DNA from: Pseudomonadota bacterium
GTDB lineage: Bacteria > Myxococcota > Polyangia > Polyangiales > Polyangiaceae
Direction of reading: 5' to 3'
Assembly: GCA_023419055.1 (NCBI GenBank)
Contig: JAEZYO010000006.1
Coordinates: 1-14,681, forward strand
DNA length: 14,681 nucleotides
The translations under genes and the position numbers were made by a program. The notes under the pieces were generated by a model. That model was not told where the DNA came from, ran no database searches, and worked only from the letters and a program-made list of their open reading frames with translations. Position 1 is the stretch's first letter, and every line of letters begins with the position of its first letter. Shown here in pieces: positions 1 to 6,405 of this stretch.

Positions 1-6
1 CCTGCC

Positions 7-600
7 ATGAACCTCGCGCTCTTCGACTTCGACGGCACGATCACGTCCGCGGACACCTTCACTCCGTTCATCCGTTTCGTCGCGAGCCCTCGCCGCTTGC
101 TGTTCGGAAGGTTGCTCCTGAGCCCGATGGTCGCAGGCTACAGGCTGGGGCTCGTGCCAGGGACCACGCTGCGGAGCGCCGCCGCTCGCCTTTGCTTCTT
201 TGGCCGGCTCGAAGCGGACATTCTCGAGCTCGGCGCTCGCTACGCCGAGACCATGCACCTCGTCGTCCGCCCAGCCGTGCTCGACAAGGTGCGCTGGCAT
301 CAGGCCCAGGGAGACACGGTCGTCGTGGTGTCTGCATCGCTCGCCCCCTATCTACGACGCTGGTGTGACAAGCTCGGGGTCGAACTCATCTGCACGGAGC
401 TCGAGTCCGCTGCAGGCACCCTGACGGGCCGCTATGCGGGCGGCGACTGCTCCGGTCAAGAGAAGGCGCGTCGCGTCCGAGAGCGCTACGACCTCGCTCG
501 CTATCCCGTGATCTACGCTTACGGGGACACGAGTGAAGATCGCGAGCTCCTCGGCCTCGCGCACCGGCGCTACCTCAATGGAGTCGAGCTCGAGCGCTGA
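7..600 (+). CDS. HAD-IB family phosphatase (SerB/PgpC-like)
   Basis: Predicted phosphomonoesterase of 197 aa in HAD subfamily IB. Motif I is DFDGT with nucleophile Asp7 and acid/base Asp9. Motif II is the Ser in VVSAS (about 107-111). Motif III is Lys153 in GQEKARR. Motif IV is GDTSED (173-178), which holds the Mg ligands. All catalytic positions are intact, so it should be active. The insert between motifs I and II (about 28-95) is helical and hydrophobic near 31-50, as in family members that act on lipid or amino-acid phosphates. The overall shape resembles phosphatidylglycerophosphatase C and the CicA-type HAD-IB group more than classical SerB, but the substrate cannot be read from sequence. 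The start is the ATG just before the N-terminal beta strand LALFDFDG, typical of the family. The next gene begins directly after its stop, so the two are probably co-transcribed. Fold and catalysis are firm; substrate is unknown. Confidence 0.9.
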   Translation: MNLALFDFDGTITSADTFTPFIRFVASPRRLLFGRLLLSPMVAGYRLGLVPGTTLRSAAARLCFFGRLEADILELGARYAETMHLVVRPAVLDKVRWHQAQGDTVVVVSASLAPYLRRWCDKLGVELICTELESAAGTLTGRYAGGDCSGQEKARRVRERYDLARYPVIYAYGDTSEDRELLGLAHRRYLNGVELER

Positions 601-1386
601 ATGGACAGTCGCGCCAATTCGTTCGAACGAGTCGCCACGGAATACGATAGGGTGAGGCCCGCGTACCCGGAAGCCTTGTACGATCGCATCATCGCCTTCG
701 GTAACCTGACGACCGCCGCTAAGGTCCTCGAGGTGGGCGTCGGCACCGGCAAGGCGACGCTGCCGCTCGCCGAGCGTGGCTTTTCGATCCTCGGCCTCGA
801 ACCGGGTCAGAGCCTGACCGCTCGATCGCGATTGCAGCTCGAGAAGTTTCCTCTGGTCTCGCTTCGGGCGAGCCGCTTCGAAGACTGGGAAGTCGAGCCC
901 GGCGCCTTCGGTCTCGCGTTCTCGGCGCAGGCCTATCATTGGCTCGATCCGAACCTGCGCCTCGGCAAACTCGCGGCTGCCCTCCGACCCTCCGGCGTAC
1001 TCGCCGTCTTCGGTCACGCGCCGAGCCTCGCGCCTGGACCGCTGCGGGACGCGGTCGACGAAATCTACGCGCGAGTCGCGCCGGAGCTCGCGCGGCGGAG
1101 CGGCGCGCACGCCTGGTACCTCTCGGAGGAGAGCCCCGTGATGTCGGAGCTCACCACGAGCCTCGACTTCACCGACGCCGAGTACGCTGCCTTCGACTGG
1201 GAGCGTTCACTCGATGCCCGGGAGTACGAGATCTTGCTTCGCACCTACTCCGATCACACGGCCTTGCCTCCCGAAAGACTTTCCGGGCTCGTGATGGCGA
1301 TCGACGCTGCCATTCGAGAGCACGGCGGCGTCGTCAGGATGAGCTATCGAACCGGGCTGTTTCTCGCTCGCCGCGTCGCGCGTTGA
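601..1386 (+). CDS. Class I SAM-dependent methyltransferase
   Basis: Soluble methyltransferase of 261 aa with a Rossmann fold. Motif I is VLEVGVGTG (about 42-50), which binds SAM. The acidic residue ending strand 2 is Glu67 in GLEPG. The strand-4 motif is FSAQAYHWLDP (about 107-117). An N-terminal segment reading YDRVRPAYP (about 15-23) is characteristic of a widespread group of bacterial small-molecule methyltransferases (Methyltransf_11/25 type). The C-terminal 100 residues carry no motif I recognise and probably form the substrate lid. The ATG follows the TGA of the HAD gene with no gap, so translation is likely coupled. No strong ribosome binding site is visible, which fits re-initiation. 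The 3' end lies in a hairpin shared with the convergent sulfurtransferase gene. The methyl acceptor is unknown, and the HAD neighbour does not settle it. Confidence 0.88.
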   Translation: MDSRANSFERVATEYDRVRPAYPEALYDRIIAFGNLTTAAKVLEVGVGTGKATLPLAERGFSILGLEPGQSLTARSRLQLEKFPLVSLRASRFEDWEVEPGAFGLAFSAQAYHWLDPNLRLGKLAAALRPSGVLAVFGHAPSLAPGPLRDAVDEIYARVAPELARRSGAHAWYLSEESPVMSELTTSLDFTDAEYAAFDWERSLDAREYEILLRTYSDHTALPPERLSGLVMAIDAAIREHGGVVRMSYRTGLFLARRVAR

Positions 1387-1412
1387 GTGCTTCGGCGCTC
1401 AGCCGCCCTTTT
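1383..1412 (+). terminator. Hairpin between convergent genes, possible terminator
   Basis: An 8-bp stem (1383-1390 with 1395-1402) closes a TTCG tetraloop; two of its pairs are G-U in the plus-strand RNA. A run of four T lies at 1409-1412, six bases after the stem, so the U-tract is short and displaced. The TGA stop of the plus-strand methyltransferase (1384-1386) pairs with the TCA (1399-1401) that is the stop of the minus-strand sulfurtransferase. In minus-strand RNA the wobble pairs become mismatches and no U-run follows, so it should work mainly for the plus strand, if at all. Confidence 0.35.
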
Positions 1413-2244
1413 CGACCGGGCGCGTCCCGCTCGCGATCCACTCGCTCCAAGAGCCCGGATAGAGGCGCATGCCAGGGAGGCCCGCCTGCTCGGCGGCGAG
1501 CACGTGGTGGCAAGCGGTCACGCCGCTCCCGCAGTACGCGACGGCGCGCTCGATGGGGACGCCGTCGAGCGCGGTGAGGAAACGCTGACGAAGCTCCGCG
1601 GCGGGAAGGAACTTGCCCTCGCGCAAGCTGCCCGCGAACGGTAGCGAGCGCGCACCCGGGATGTGACCCGCGATCGGATCGATCGGCTCGACGTCGCCGC
1701 GAAAACGCTCGGGCGCGCGCGCGTCGAACAACCGCCGGTCACTTCGTTCCCGCAGCGCCTCGACCTCGTCGGCCTCCGCGACGAGCTCGGGGCGAAGACG
1801 GAACTCGAAGTGCGCGCGAAGCGGCGCAACCTCGTCGGAGGTGACGGAGAACCCAGCGGCGACCCAGGCAGGGAAACCACCGTCGAGGAGCGCTACGCTG
1901 TCGTGCCCCACGTAGCGAAGCAGCCACCAGAGCCGCGCTGCCATGGCGCCACCCGCGTCGTCGTACACGATCACGTCCGAGTCGTTGCCGATTCCGGAGC
2001 GGCCCAAGAACTCGGCGAAGCGCTCGAGCTCGGGCAAGGGATGGCGACCGGTCTTGCCGGAGACGACGGGGCTCGAGAGATCGCGCTCCAGGTGAGCGTC
2101 GGTCGCGCTCGGCAGGTGTGACGCCGCGTAGAGTCGTGCGCCCGCTTCGGGATCCGAGAGCGAGAAGCGACAGTCCACGATCCGGAGCTTCGGCGAGCCG
2201 AGCTTCGCGAAGAGGGCTGCAGGTTCGATCAGCGGACTTTTCAT
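1399..2244 (-). CDS. sseA: Tandem-rhodanese sulfurtransferase (3-mercaptopyruvate type)
   Basis: Sulfurtransferase of 281 aa, the usual length for the two-domain family. The N-terminal rhodanese domain (about 5-135) is catalytically silent: it has DDAGG and DGGFPAW but no active Cys. The C-terminal domain (about 155-278) carries the persulfide-forming Cys238 in CGSGVTA. That loop matches E. coli SseA and 3-mercaptopyruvate sulfurtransferases, whereas classical thiosulfate sulfurtransferases have CRKGVTA, so mercaptopyruvate is the likelier sulfur donor. DARAPERFRG and GHIPGA are standard rhodanese motifs. No signal peptide is seen, so it is probably cytoplasmic. It lies 23 bases downstream of the ADPS-like gene on the same strand and is probably co-transcribed; the gap is largely a tandem duplication. 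Its ribosome binding site is poor: an AGG sits only two bases before the ATG and an AAGGG sits 14 bases before it. The symbol follows the E. coli homologue. Confidence 0.9.
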   Translation of the reverse strand: MKSPLIEPAALFAKLGSPKLRIVDCRFSLSDPEAGARLYAASHLPSATDAHLERDLSSPVVSGKTGRHPLPELERFAEFLGRSGIGNDSDVIVYDDAGGAMAARLWWLLRYVGHDSVALLDGGFPAWVAAGFSVTSDEVAPLRAHFEFRLRPELVAEADEVEALRERSDRRLFDARAPERFRGDVEPIDPIAGHIPGARSLPFAGSLREGKFLPAAELRQRFLTALDGVPIERAVAYCGSGVTACHHVLAAEQAGLPGMRLYPGSWSEWIASGTRPVEKGG

Positions 2245-2250
2245 CGCCTG

Positions 2251-2276
2251 GATTCTAACCCTTGATTCTAACCCTT
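2251..2276. repeat. Perfect 13-bp tandem duplication (2 copies)
   Basis: GATTCTAACCCTT occurs at 2251-2263 and again at 2264-2276, followed by a partial GAT. On the minus strand each copy reads AAGGGTTAGAATC. The upstream copy holds the last codons and TAG stop of the ADPS-like gene, and the other copy fills the gap before the sulfurtransferase ATG. It looks like a slippage duplication that widened the gap from about 10 to 23 bases. Confidence 0.85.
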
Positions 2277-4262
2277 GATGGAGTCGAAGGCGGCCTGCTC
2301 TTCGGGAGTGACGGCAGGGTTCCTCTCGCCGGAGAACGGGAGCGGCCGCGGCTCGCGCGCGCCGATTCGGTGAACCTTCAACGTGCAGCGCTCCACCTTG
2401 GCCATGGCTTCGCCCGCGCCCACGACGAGCGCGGTCAGATCCGGGCCGGTCGAGCGACGCGGCGCTGGGGCGAGAACCAGCCGCTCGCCACTTTGAAAGC
2501 GCGCGGTGAGGCCCGCGAGCAAGCGCGCTGCGGGATCGAGCCAGGCGTCGCGCGCGCCGGGAAAACCGCGCGCGACCCAGTCGGCGACGCGGAGGGCGGG
2601 CGGGAGCTCCGAGCCGAGAGTGAAGCCGCGCTCGCGCAGGCGTGCCTCCGCGCGCTCGAGCGTCTCATCACCCTCCAGAGTCACGAGCTCGGAGAGCTCG
2701 TCGAGCCCCGGCTCCGGGTACGGCACGCGCTCCGGCGAAGCGGTGGCGTCCGCGGGGAGGAGCACGCCAGGGTTCATGATGCCGCTCGGATCCCACGCAC
2801 GGAGCACGCGCCGCATCAAAGGGACCGCGGGGCCGAGATCGTCCGCCAGGGCCCGCGCCTTGCTGCGACCGATCCCGTGGTGATGGCTGATCGCGCCACC
2901 TGCGGCTCGCGCGGCGGCGAGCGCGTCACGCCAGGCGCTGTCGTAGACGGCGAGCGCTTGCTCGCCCGACGCTGCGGCCCCGGTGAAGGTGAAATAGATG
3001 CTGCAACCGTCCGGGTAGGCGTGGCTCATGTGCGCGAGCACGAGCACGTGGCGACCGAGCGCCTCGCGGACTCCGTGGAAGAGCTGCTCGAGCTTGGACC
3101 ACGGCGCCGCGACCTCCAGAGTGTCGTTGAACGCGCCGGAGCGGAACACCCCCGACTGTTTGAAGCTCACGGCGTAACGATGCTCGTACCAGCGCCTGGC
3201 CGGCGCCTCTCCGAGCGGTCGCGCGCGATCTCGCTCGAGCAACGTGGTCGCCCGCGCAGCGTCGTCCGAGGCGCCCTCTCCCTCGAAGACCAGGATCAGG
3301 AGCCAGCGTCCGAGCGGTGAGCGCTCGAGGAGGCTCACGGCTCCGTTGAGGAGCCTGGCTCGTCCGAGCAGACCCTGGACGGCGCGCTTGCGAAACGCCT
3401 CCGCCGACGACGTACGGCGCTTGGCCTTGGGCGGCCCGGGATCGTTCGGGTGCCGCGCGCTCTGTTCGAACAAGATCGTGTCGAGCGCGTCGTAGAGCCG
3501 CGCCACGGCCGGCCGGAGACCGTCCTGGAGCAAGCGCCGCACTGCGTTCATGGCGGCGGCGCCTCCGTCGAGCTCGAACGCGAGAAAGCGGCGCTCGCGA
3601 GGCAGCGCCGTGAGCCTGAGCTCGAGCTTCGTCAGGACGCCGAGCGCGCCCTCGGCGCCCACGAGGAGGGGCGTGAGATCGAGCCCGCCGGTGCGCCGCT
3701 TGAAGCGCACCACGCGCCCGTCGCCGAGCACGCTCTCGGCGCTGACGAGCATGTCCTCGATCTTGCCGTAGCGGCTCGAGCACTGGCCCGCGCCGCGGGC
3801 GGCCACCCAGCCTCCGACGGTCGAGCAAATGATGCTCGACGGGAAGTGGCCGATCGTAAACCCCTCCTTCTGCACTTCTTCTTCGAGGGTGATACCGAGC
3901 GCCCCCGGTCCGACCTCGAGCAGCGGTTCCTCGCGACGAACCCGGTGCTCCGCCATCCGCTTCAAGTCGAGCACCAGGCTGCGCTTGCCCGCGCTCACGC
4001 CCCCACAGACACCGCTGCCCGCGCCGAAGGGCACGAGCTCGACGCCCTCGGAGCGGCAGACGTCGACGATGGCCGCGACCTCCTCGGTGCTTCGCGGCCA
4101 GACCACCGCAGAAGGAGCCTCGCCGCCTCGAGGAAGACGACCCGCCTGGAGCTCCACCAGGCCGCGCTGCCAGGAGTCCCTCGCGTAGCTGACGCGGTCT
4201 GCCAGCGTGTCGCTCACCGGGGCGCCGGGCACTCGCTCCGCGAGCAAAGACCGGATGCTCAC
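2268..4262 (-). CDS. FAD-binding oxidoreductase, alkyl-DHAP-synthase-like, with duplicated C-terminal FAD-domain half
   Basis: Flavoprotein of 664 aa in the vanillyl-alcohol-oxidase superfamily, closest in motifs to alkylglycerone-phosphate synthase (ADPS), which swaps the acyl chain of acyl-DHAP for a fatty alcohol to form the lipid ether bond. The FAD-binding PCMH domain is about 49-219, with PFGAGSGVCGG and STVGGW. The C-terminal catalytic domain runs to about 503 with HMSHAYPDG, Tyr423 and His460-462. Tyr423 lies exactly 37 residues before the HHH motif, the same spacing as Tyr578 and His615 of guinea-pig ADPS as I recall it, so key catalytic residues appear kept. After WDPSGIMNPGVLLP, where the family normally ends, about 160 further residues repeat the second half of the FAD domain in degenerate form. 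The GTG start is chosen for its AAGG site six bases upstream; a longer reading frame would run through the divergent lipoprotein gene. Related family members act on lactate, glycolate or D-amino/hydroxy acids, so the substrate is not certain. Confidence 0.85.
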   Translation of the reverse strand: MSIRSLLAERVPGAPVSDTLADRVSYARDSWQRGLVELQAGRLPRGGEAPSAVVWPRSTEEVAAIVDVCRSEGVELVPFGAGSGVCGGVSAGKRSLVLDLKRMAEHRVRREEPLLEVGPGALGITLEEEVQKEGFTIGHFPSSIICSTVGGWVAARGAGQCSSRYGKIEDMLVSAESVLGDGRVVRFKRRTGGLDLTPLLVGAEGALGVLTKLELRLTALPRERRFLAFELDGGAAAMNAVRRLLQDGLRPAVARLYDALDTILFEQSARHPNDPGPPKAKRRTSSAEAFRKRAVQGLLGRARLLNGAVSLLERSPLGRWLLILVFEGEGASDDAARATTLLERDRARPLGEAPARRWYEHRYAVSFKQSGVFRSGAFNDTLEVAAPWSKLEQLFHGVREALGRHVLVLAHMSHAYPDGCSIYFTFTGAAASGEQALAVYDSAWRDALAAARAAGGAISHHHGIGRSKARALADDLGPAVPLMRRVLRAWDPSGIMNPGVLLPADATASPERVPYPEPGLDELSELVTLEGDETLERAEARLRERGFTLGSELPPALRVADWVARGFPGARDAWLDPAARLLAGLTARFQSGERLVLAPAPRRSTGPDLTALVVGAGEAMAKVERCTLKVHRIGAREPRPLPFSGERNPAVTPEEQAAFDSIKG

Positions 4263-4268
4263 CAGAAA

Positions 4269-4272
4269 CCTT
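4269..4272 (-). promoter_or_regulatory. Ribosome binding site deciding the GTG start of the ADPS-like gene
   Basis: On the minus strand AAGG lies six bases before the GTG at 4262. It supports this start over in-frame upstream codons, which would overlap the divergent lipoprotein gene by over 200 bases. The 46 bases between the two divergent start codons must hold the upstream control region of at least one gene; I see no convincing sigma-70 pair there. Confidence 0.55.
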
Positions 4273-4298
4273 GTACCCCTTGTGGCGCGGGACGTATA

Positions 4299-4306
4299 GG
4301 GAGGGG
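4299..4306 (+). promoter_or_regulatory. Ribosome binding site of the cysteine-rich lipoprotein gene
   Basis: The purine run GGGAGGGG ends two bases before the ATG at 4309, with its GAGG core four bases away. It supports that start, which also gives a complete lipoprotein signal peptide. Confidence 0.6.
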
Positions 4307-4308
4307 CG

Positions 4309-4731
4309 ATGTTGCAGAGTCGGGCTATCTTCGCGCTCGGGTGCCTGGTTTTCTCCGCAGCCTTCGGGGCCGCGCTCAGCGCCTGCGGCGGGGGCAGCGC
4401 GAGCAAGCCGTCGGCCGAATCGGCGGACGACACGGACACTCGCGAGAAGTCGCGCGCGGACTCCGACGTGGCGAGCGGCTCCGAGGACGAAGACGCGGAG
4501 AGTGAGCCCGAAGCGCCGCGCCGCGCGGCCTGCGACGACGGCACCTGCACCCCGTGTGGCGATGGGATCTGTCCCTCGGGTTGGTACTGCGACGAGGGCG
4601 CGAAGGGCGGCCCCGCGTGCGGGTGGCTGCCCGCGTGCGCTCAGAAGCCGAGCTGCGCGTGCCTCACCCGCGCGCTCTCCGGCTGCAGCTGCGAAGAAAA
4701 GCAAGGCGGCCTGCACCTCAGCTGCGGCTGA
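4309..4731 (+). CDS. Small cysteine-rich lipoprotein
   Basis: Predicted exported lipoprotein of 140 aa. A type II signal peptide (1-25) has Arg5, a hydrophobic core and the lipobox LSAC with Cys26 as the lipidated residue. After Cys comes GGGS, so there is no +2 Asp inner-membrane retention signal; by E. coli rules this favours the outer membrane, but sorting may differ here. Residues 36-68 form a Ser/Asp/Glu-rich, probably disordered linker. The C-terminal 66 residues contain 12 cysteines (75, 80, 83, 88, 94, 104, 110, 116, 118, 126, 128, 139), an even number suited to six disulfides in an extracytoplasmic knob, and include GDGICPSGWYCDEG. This style of Cys-rich module is common in Polyangia-type proteins; I know no function for it. 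It stands 34 bases upstream of the kinase genes and may share their transcript, though its location outside the cytoplasm suggests a separate role. Confidence 0.8.
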   Translation: MLQSRAIFALGCLVFSAAFGAALSACGGGSASKPSAESADDTDTREKSRADSDVASGSEDEDAESEPEAPRRAACDDGTCTPCGDGICPSGWYCDEGAKGGPACGWLPACAQKPSCACLTRALSGCSCEEKQGGLHLSCG

Positions 4732-4765
4732 AGCGCCAATTCGCAGCAACTGGCACGCGCCTTGA

Positions 4766-5878
4766 ATGTATCGAGGCGTGGCCACCGTCTCGGAATCCGA
4801 GCGACGAAGCCTCGAGCGCTTCGTCGCGAGCGCCCGCCCCGGCGCGCGCCTCGTCGGTGTTCGCGCCCTCGGGGCCGACAGCAACGTGGCGGATCGCACG
4901 CGCAAGGGAACCGGCTACGGCGCTCCCATCCGCCTCGATATCGAGCACCAGGGCCGCGTCGAGGCGTTGGTGCTGCACACCGCGACTCCCAACGAGTTCG
5001 GACACGATCGACGAGCCGATCGCGCGGCGGAGCTCTTGCTGGCAGCGGACACTTTCGGGCTCCTGCCTCGACACGCTCGCGTCGTCGACGTGGGTGCGTA
5101 CGGCAACGACGGCGGCTTCGTCTCGCTGAACGATACGGGCGAGTTTTACCTCCTGACCACCTGGGCAGAGGGGATCCCCTACGCGCAAAGCTTGCGCGAG
5201 GTTGGCCTCCGAAAGCGGGCCGAAGCGCAAGATCTGCTGAAGGTCGAGCGCCTCGCTGCCTACCTCGGAGAGCTCCACCACGAAGCTCTCGACGATCGCG
5301 TCGCGTACGTGCGCTCGCTGCGCGATCTCGTGGGAGCGGGCGAAGGCATCTTCGGGATCAGCGACGGCTACGCCGACGACGTACCGGGCGCCGATCGCGC
5401 GCGGCTCGAGAGGCTCGAGCTCGCCTGCGTCGAGGCGCGCCAGCGGCTGCGCTCGAAGGTCCACCGTCTGCGCCGCATTCATGGCGACTTTCACCCCTTC
5501 AACGTGCTGTTCGACGACCGCGGAGAGCTCTCGCTGCTCGACGCGAGCCGCGGCTCGCAGGGGGACCCAGCGGACGACGTGACCGCGCTCACGGTCAACT
5601 ATCTCTTCTTCGCGCTCGAGCACGAAGGCTCGTGGCAGGAAGGCTTTCGACCGCTCTGGCAGCGCTTCTTCGAGCGCTACCTCGCCGCGACTCGCGACGG
5701 CGAGCTCGGCGCCGTGATCGCGCCCTTCTTCGCCTGGCGAGCGCTCGTGCTCGCCTGCCCCACCTGGTACCCGAAGCTCCGCCTCGAGACCCGCGAGCGG
5801 CTGCTCGGCTTCGTCGAGTCGTTGCTCGAGGGCCGTCGCTTCACCCCCGAGCTCGCGGACGAGCTGTTCACGTCATGA
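4766..5878 (+). CDS. Aminoglycoside-phosphotransferase-fold kinase (APH/choline kinase-like)
   Basis: Predicted ATP-dependent small-molecule kinase of 370 aa. The catalytic loop HGDFHPFN (239-246) supplies Asp241 as base and Asn246 as Mg ligand. LLDASRG (257-263) supplies Asp259, the counterpart of the DFG Asp. GDPADD follows, as is usual in the APH family. In the N-lobe, where the ATP-binding Lys is expected, the strand reads ALVLHTATP, with His71 in or near the Lys position; with the nearby GTGYG and FGHDRRADRA segments this suggests a clade away from true antibiotic kinases. There is no signal peptide. The start is the ATG at 4766, with no strong ribosome binding site; an in-frame GTG at 4778 is an alternative. 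It overlaps the downstream P-loop kinase gene by four bases, implying coupled translation and a shared pathway. The substrate is unknown; nothing here indicates aminoglycoside resistance. Confidence 0.82.
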   Translation: MYRGVATVSESERRSLERFVASARPGARLVGVRALGADSNVADRTRKGTGYGAPIRLDIEHQGRVEALVLHTATPNEFGHDRRADRAAELLLAADTFGLLPRHARVVDVGAYGNDGGFVSLNDTGEFYLLTTWAEGIPYAQSLREVGLRKRAEAQDLLKVERLAAYLGELHHEALDDRVAYVRSLRDLVGAGEGIFGISDGYADDVPGADRARLERLELACVEARQRLRSKVHRLRRIHGDFHPFNVLFDDRGELSLLDASRGSQGDPADDVTALTVNYLFFALEHEGSWQEGFRPLWQRFFERYLAATRDGELGAVIAPFFAWRALVLACPTWYPKLRLETRERLLGFVESLLEGRRFTPELADELFTS

Positions 5879-6405
5879 CCGAGAGCGGCATCGTCTTCTA
5901 CTTCACGGGGCCTCCCTCTTCCGGGAAATCGCGCCTGGCGCGCAACGTCGCGCAGAAGCTCACGGAGCAGGGGGTCCTTCCCGTCGTGCTCGACGGGGAC
6001 CAGCTGCGAGCAGCGCTTTCACCGCCTCCCGGCTACGACAGCGCGGCGCGGGACGCCTTTTACGACACGCTCGCCAAGATGAGCGCTCTCTTCGCGCGAC
6101 AGGGCCACGTCGTGCTCGTCGCCGCTACGGCGCACCTCAGGCGCTATCGAGACCGCGCGCGCGCCGAGGCGCCGCGATTCGCGGAGGTCTTGCTCGAGAC
6201 CCCGCTCGAAGAGTGTCACCGCCGTGACAGCAAGGGGCTCTACGAGAAGGTGCGCGAAGGCGCGCTCACGAACGTGCCCGGCGCGGACCTCGCGTACGAG
6301 CCGCCGCACGAGCCCGAGCTCCGCGCGAGCGGGGGTGACGACGAGCGGGTGTGCGAGTCGATTTGCGAGAGAGTGAAGAAGCTCAGGGCTTCTGCGCCAG
6401 CATGA
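5875..6405 (+). CDS. CysC-like P-loop kinase with divergent substrate site
   Basis: P-loop kinase of 176 aa related to adenylylsulfate kinase. The Walker A motif is GPPSSGKS (12-19). LDGDQLR (39-45) matches the family DGDNxR. The lid segment RDSKGLYEKVREG (117-129) and YEPPHEPEL (141-149) match the CysC C-terminal signature. The APS-binding stretch usually reading GFSxxDRxENIRR is here GYDSAARDAFYDTLAKM (53-69), so the Arg and Asn that hold APS are gone, and FTGID is replaced by VPGAD. Nucleotide binding should be intact, but APS is probably not the substrate. No sulfate-assimilation gene lies nearby. The ATG overlaps the TGA of the APH-fold kinase gene (ATGA). The 3' end overlaps the convergent methyltransferase gene by 23 bases, so the last seven residues lie in DNA coding on both strands. 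The name is inferred from motifs; function is unknown. Confidence 0.78.
   Translation: MTESGIVFYFTGPPSSGKSRLARNVAQKLTEQGVLPVVLDGDQLRAALSPPPGYDSAARDAFYDTLAKMSALFARQGHVVLVAATAHLRRYRDRARAEAPRFAEVLLETPLEECHRRDSKGLYEKVREGALTNVPGADLAYEPPHEPELRASGGDDERVCESICERVKKLRASAPA

Noticed and set aside
4271..4300. TTGTAC-18-TATAGG as a promoter for the lipoprotein gene
   Set aside because: Transcription would start about two bases before the ATG and exclude the strong GGGAGGGG ribosome binding site, so the match is probably chance.
4263..4550. N-terminal extension of the ADPS-like frame to an ATG at 4550
   Set aside because: The extra 96 residues are low-complexity and antisense to the lipoprotein gene, which has its own signal peptide and ribosome binding site. 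The GTG at 4262 has a well-spaced AAGG.
2926..4905. 659-residue minus-strand frame overlapping the ADPS-like gene
   Set aside because: Its product is Arg/Ala/Gly-rich with no motifs, typical of an out-of-frame reading in high-GC DNA. The overlapping ADPS-like frame has clear FAD and catalytic motifs.
4762..5874. Long plus-strand frame running from 4762 into the CysC-like gene, suggesting a kinase fusion protein
   Set aside because: Upstream of 5875 this frame is an Arg-rich shadow of the APH-fold kinase gene. Only the part from the ATG at 5875 is a real protein.
4766..5878. Aminoglycoside resistance gene
   Set aside because: The HGDxxxxN loop is shared by all APH-fold kinases, the N-lobe differs from known resistance enzymes, and the chromosomal context has no mobile element.
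5875..6405. Sulfate-assimilation adenylylsulfate kinase (cysC)
   Set aside because: The APS-contact signature is replaced and no sulfurylase or reductase gene is nearby, so the gene symbol was withheld.
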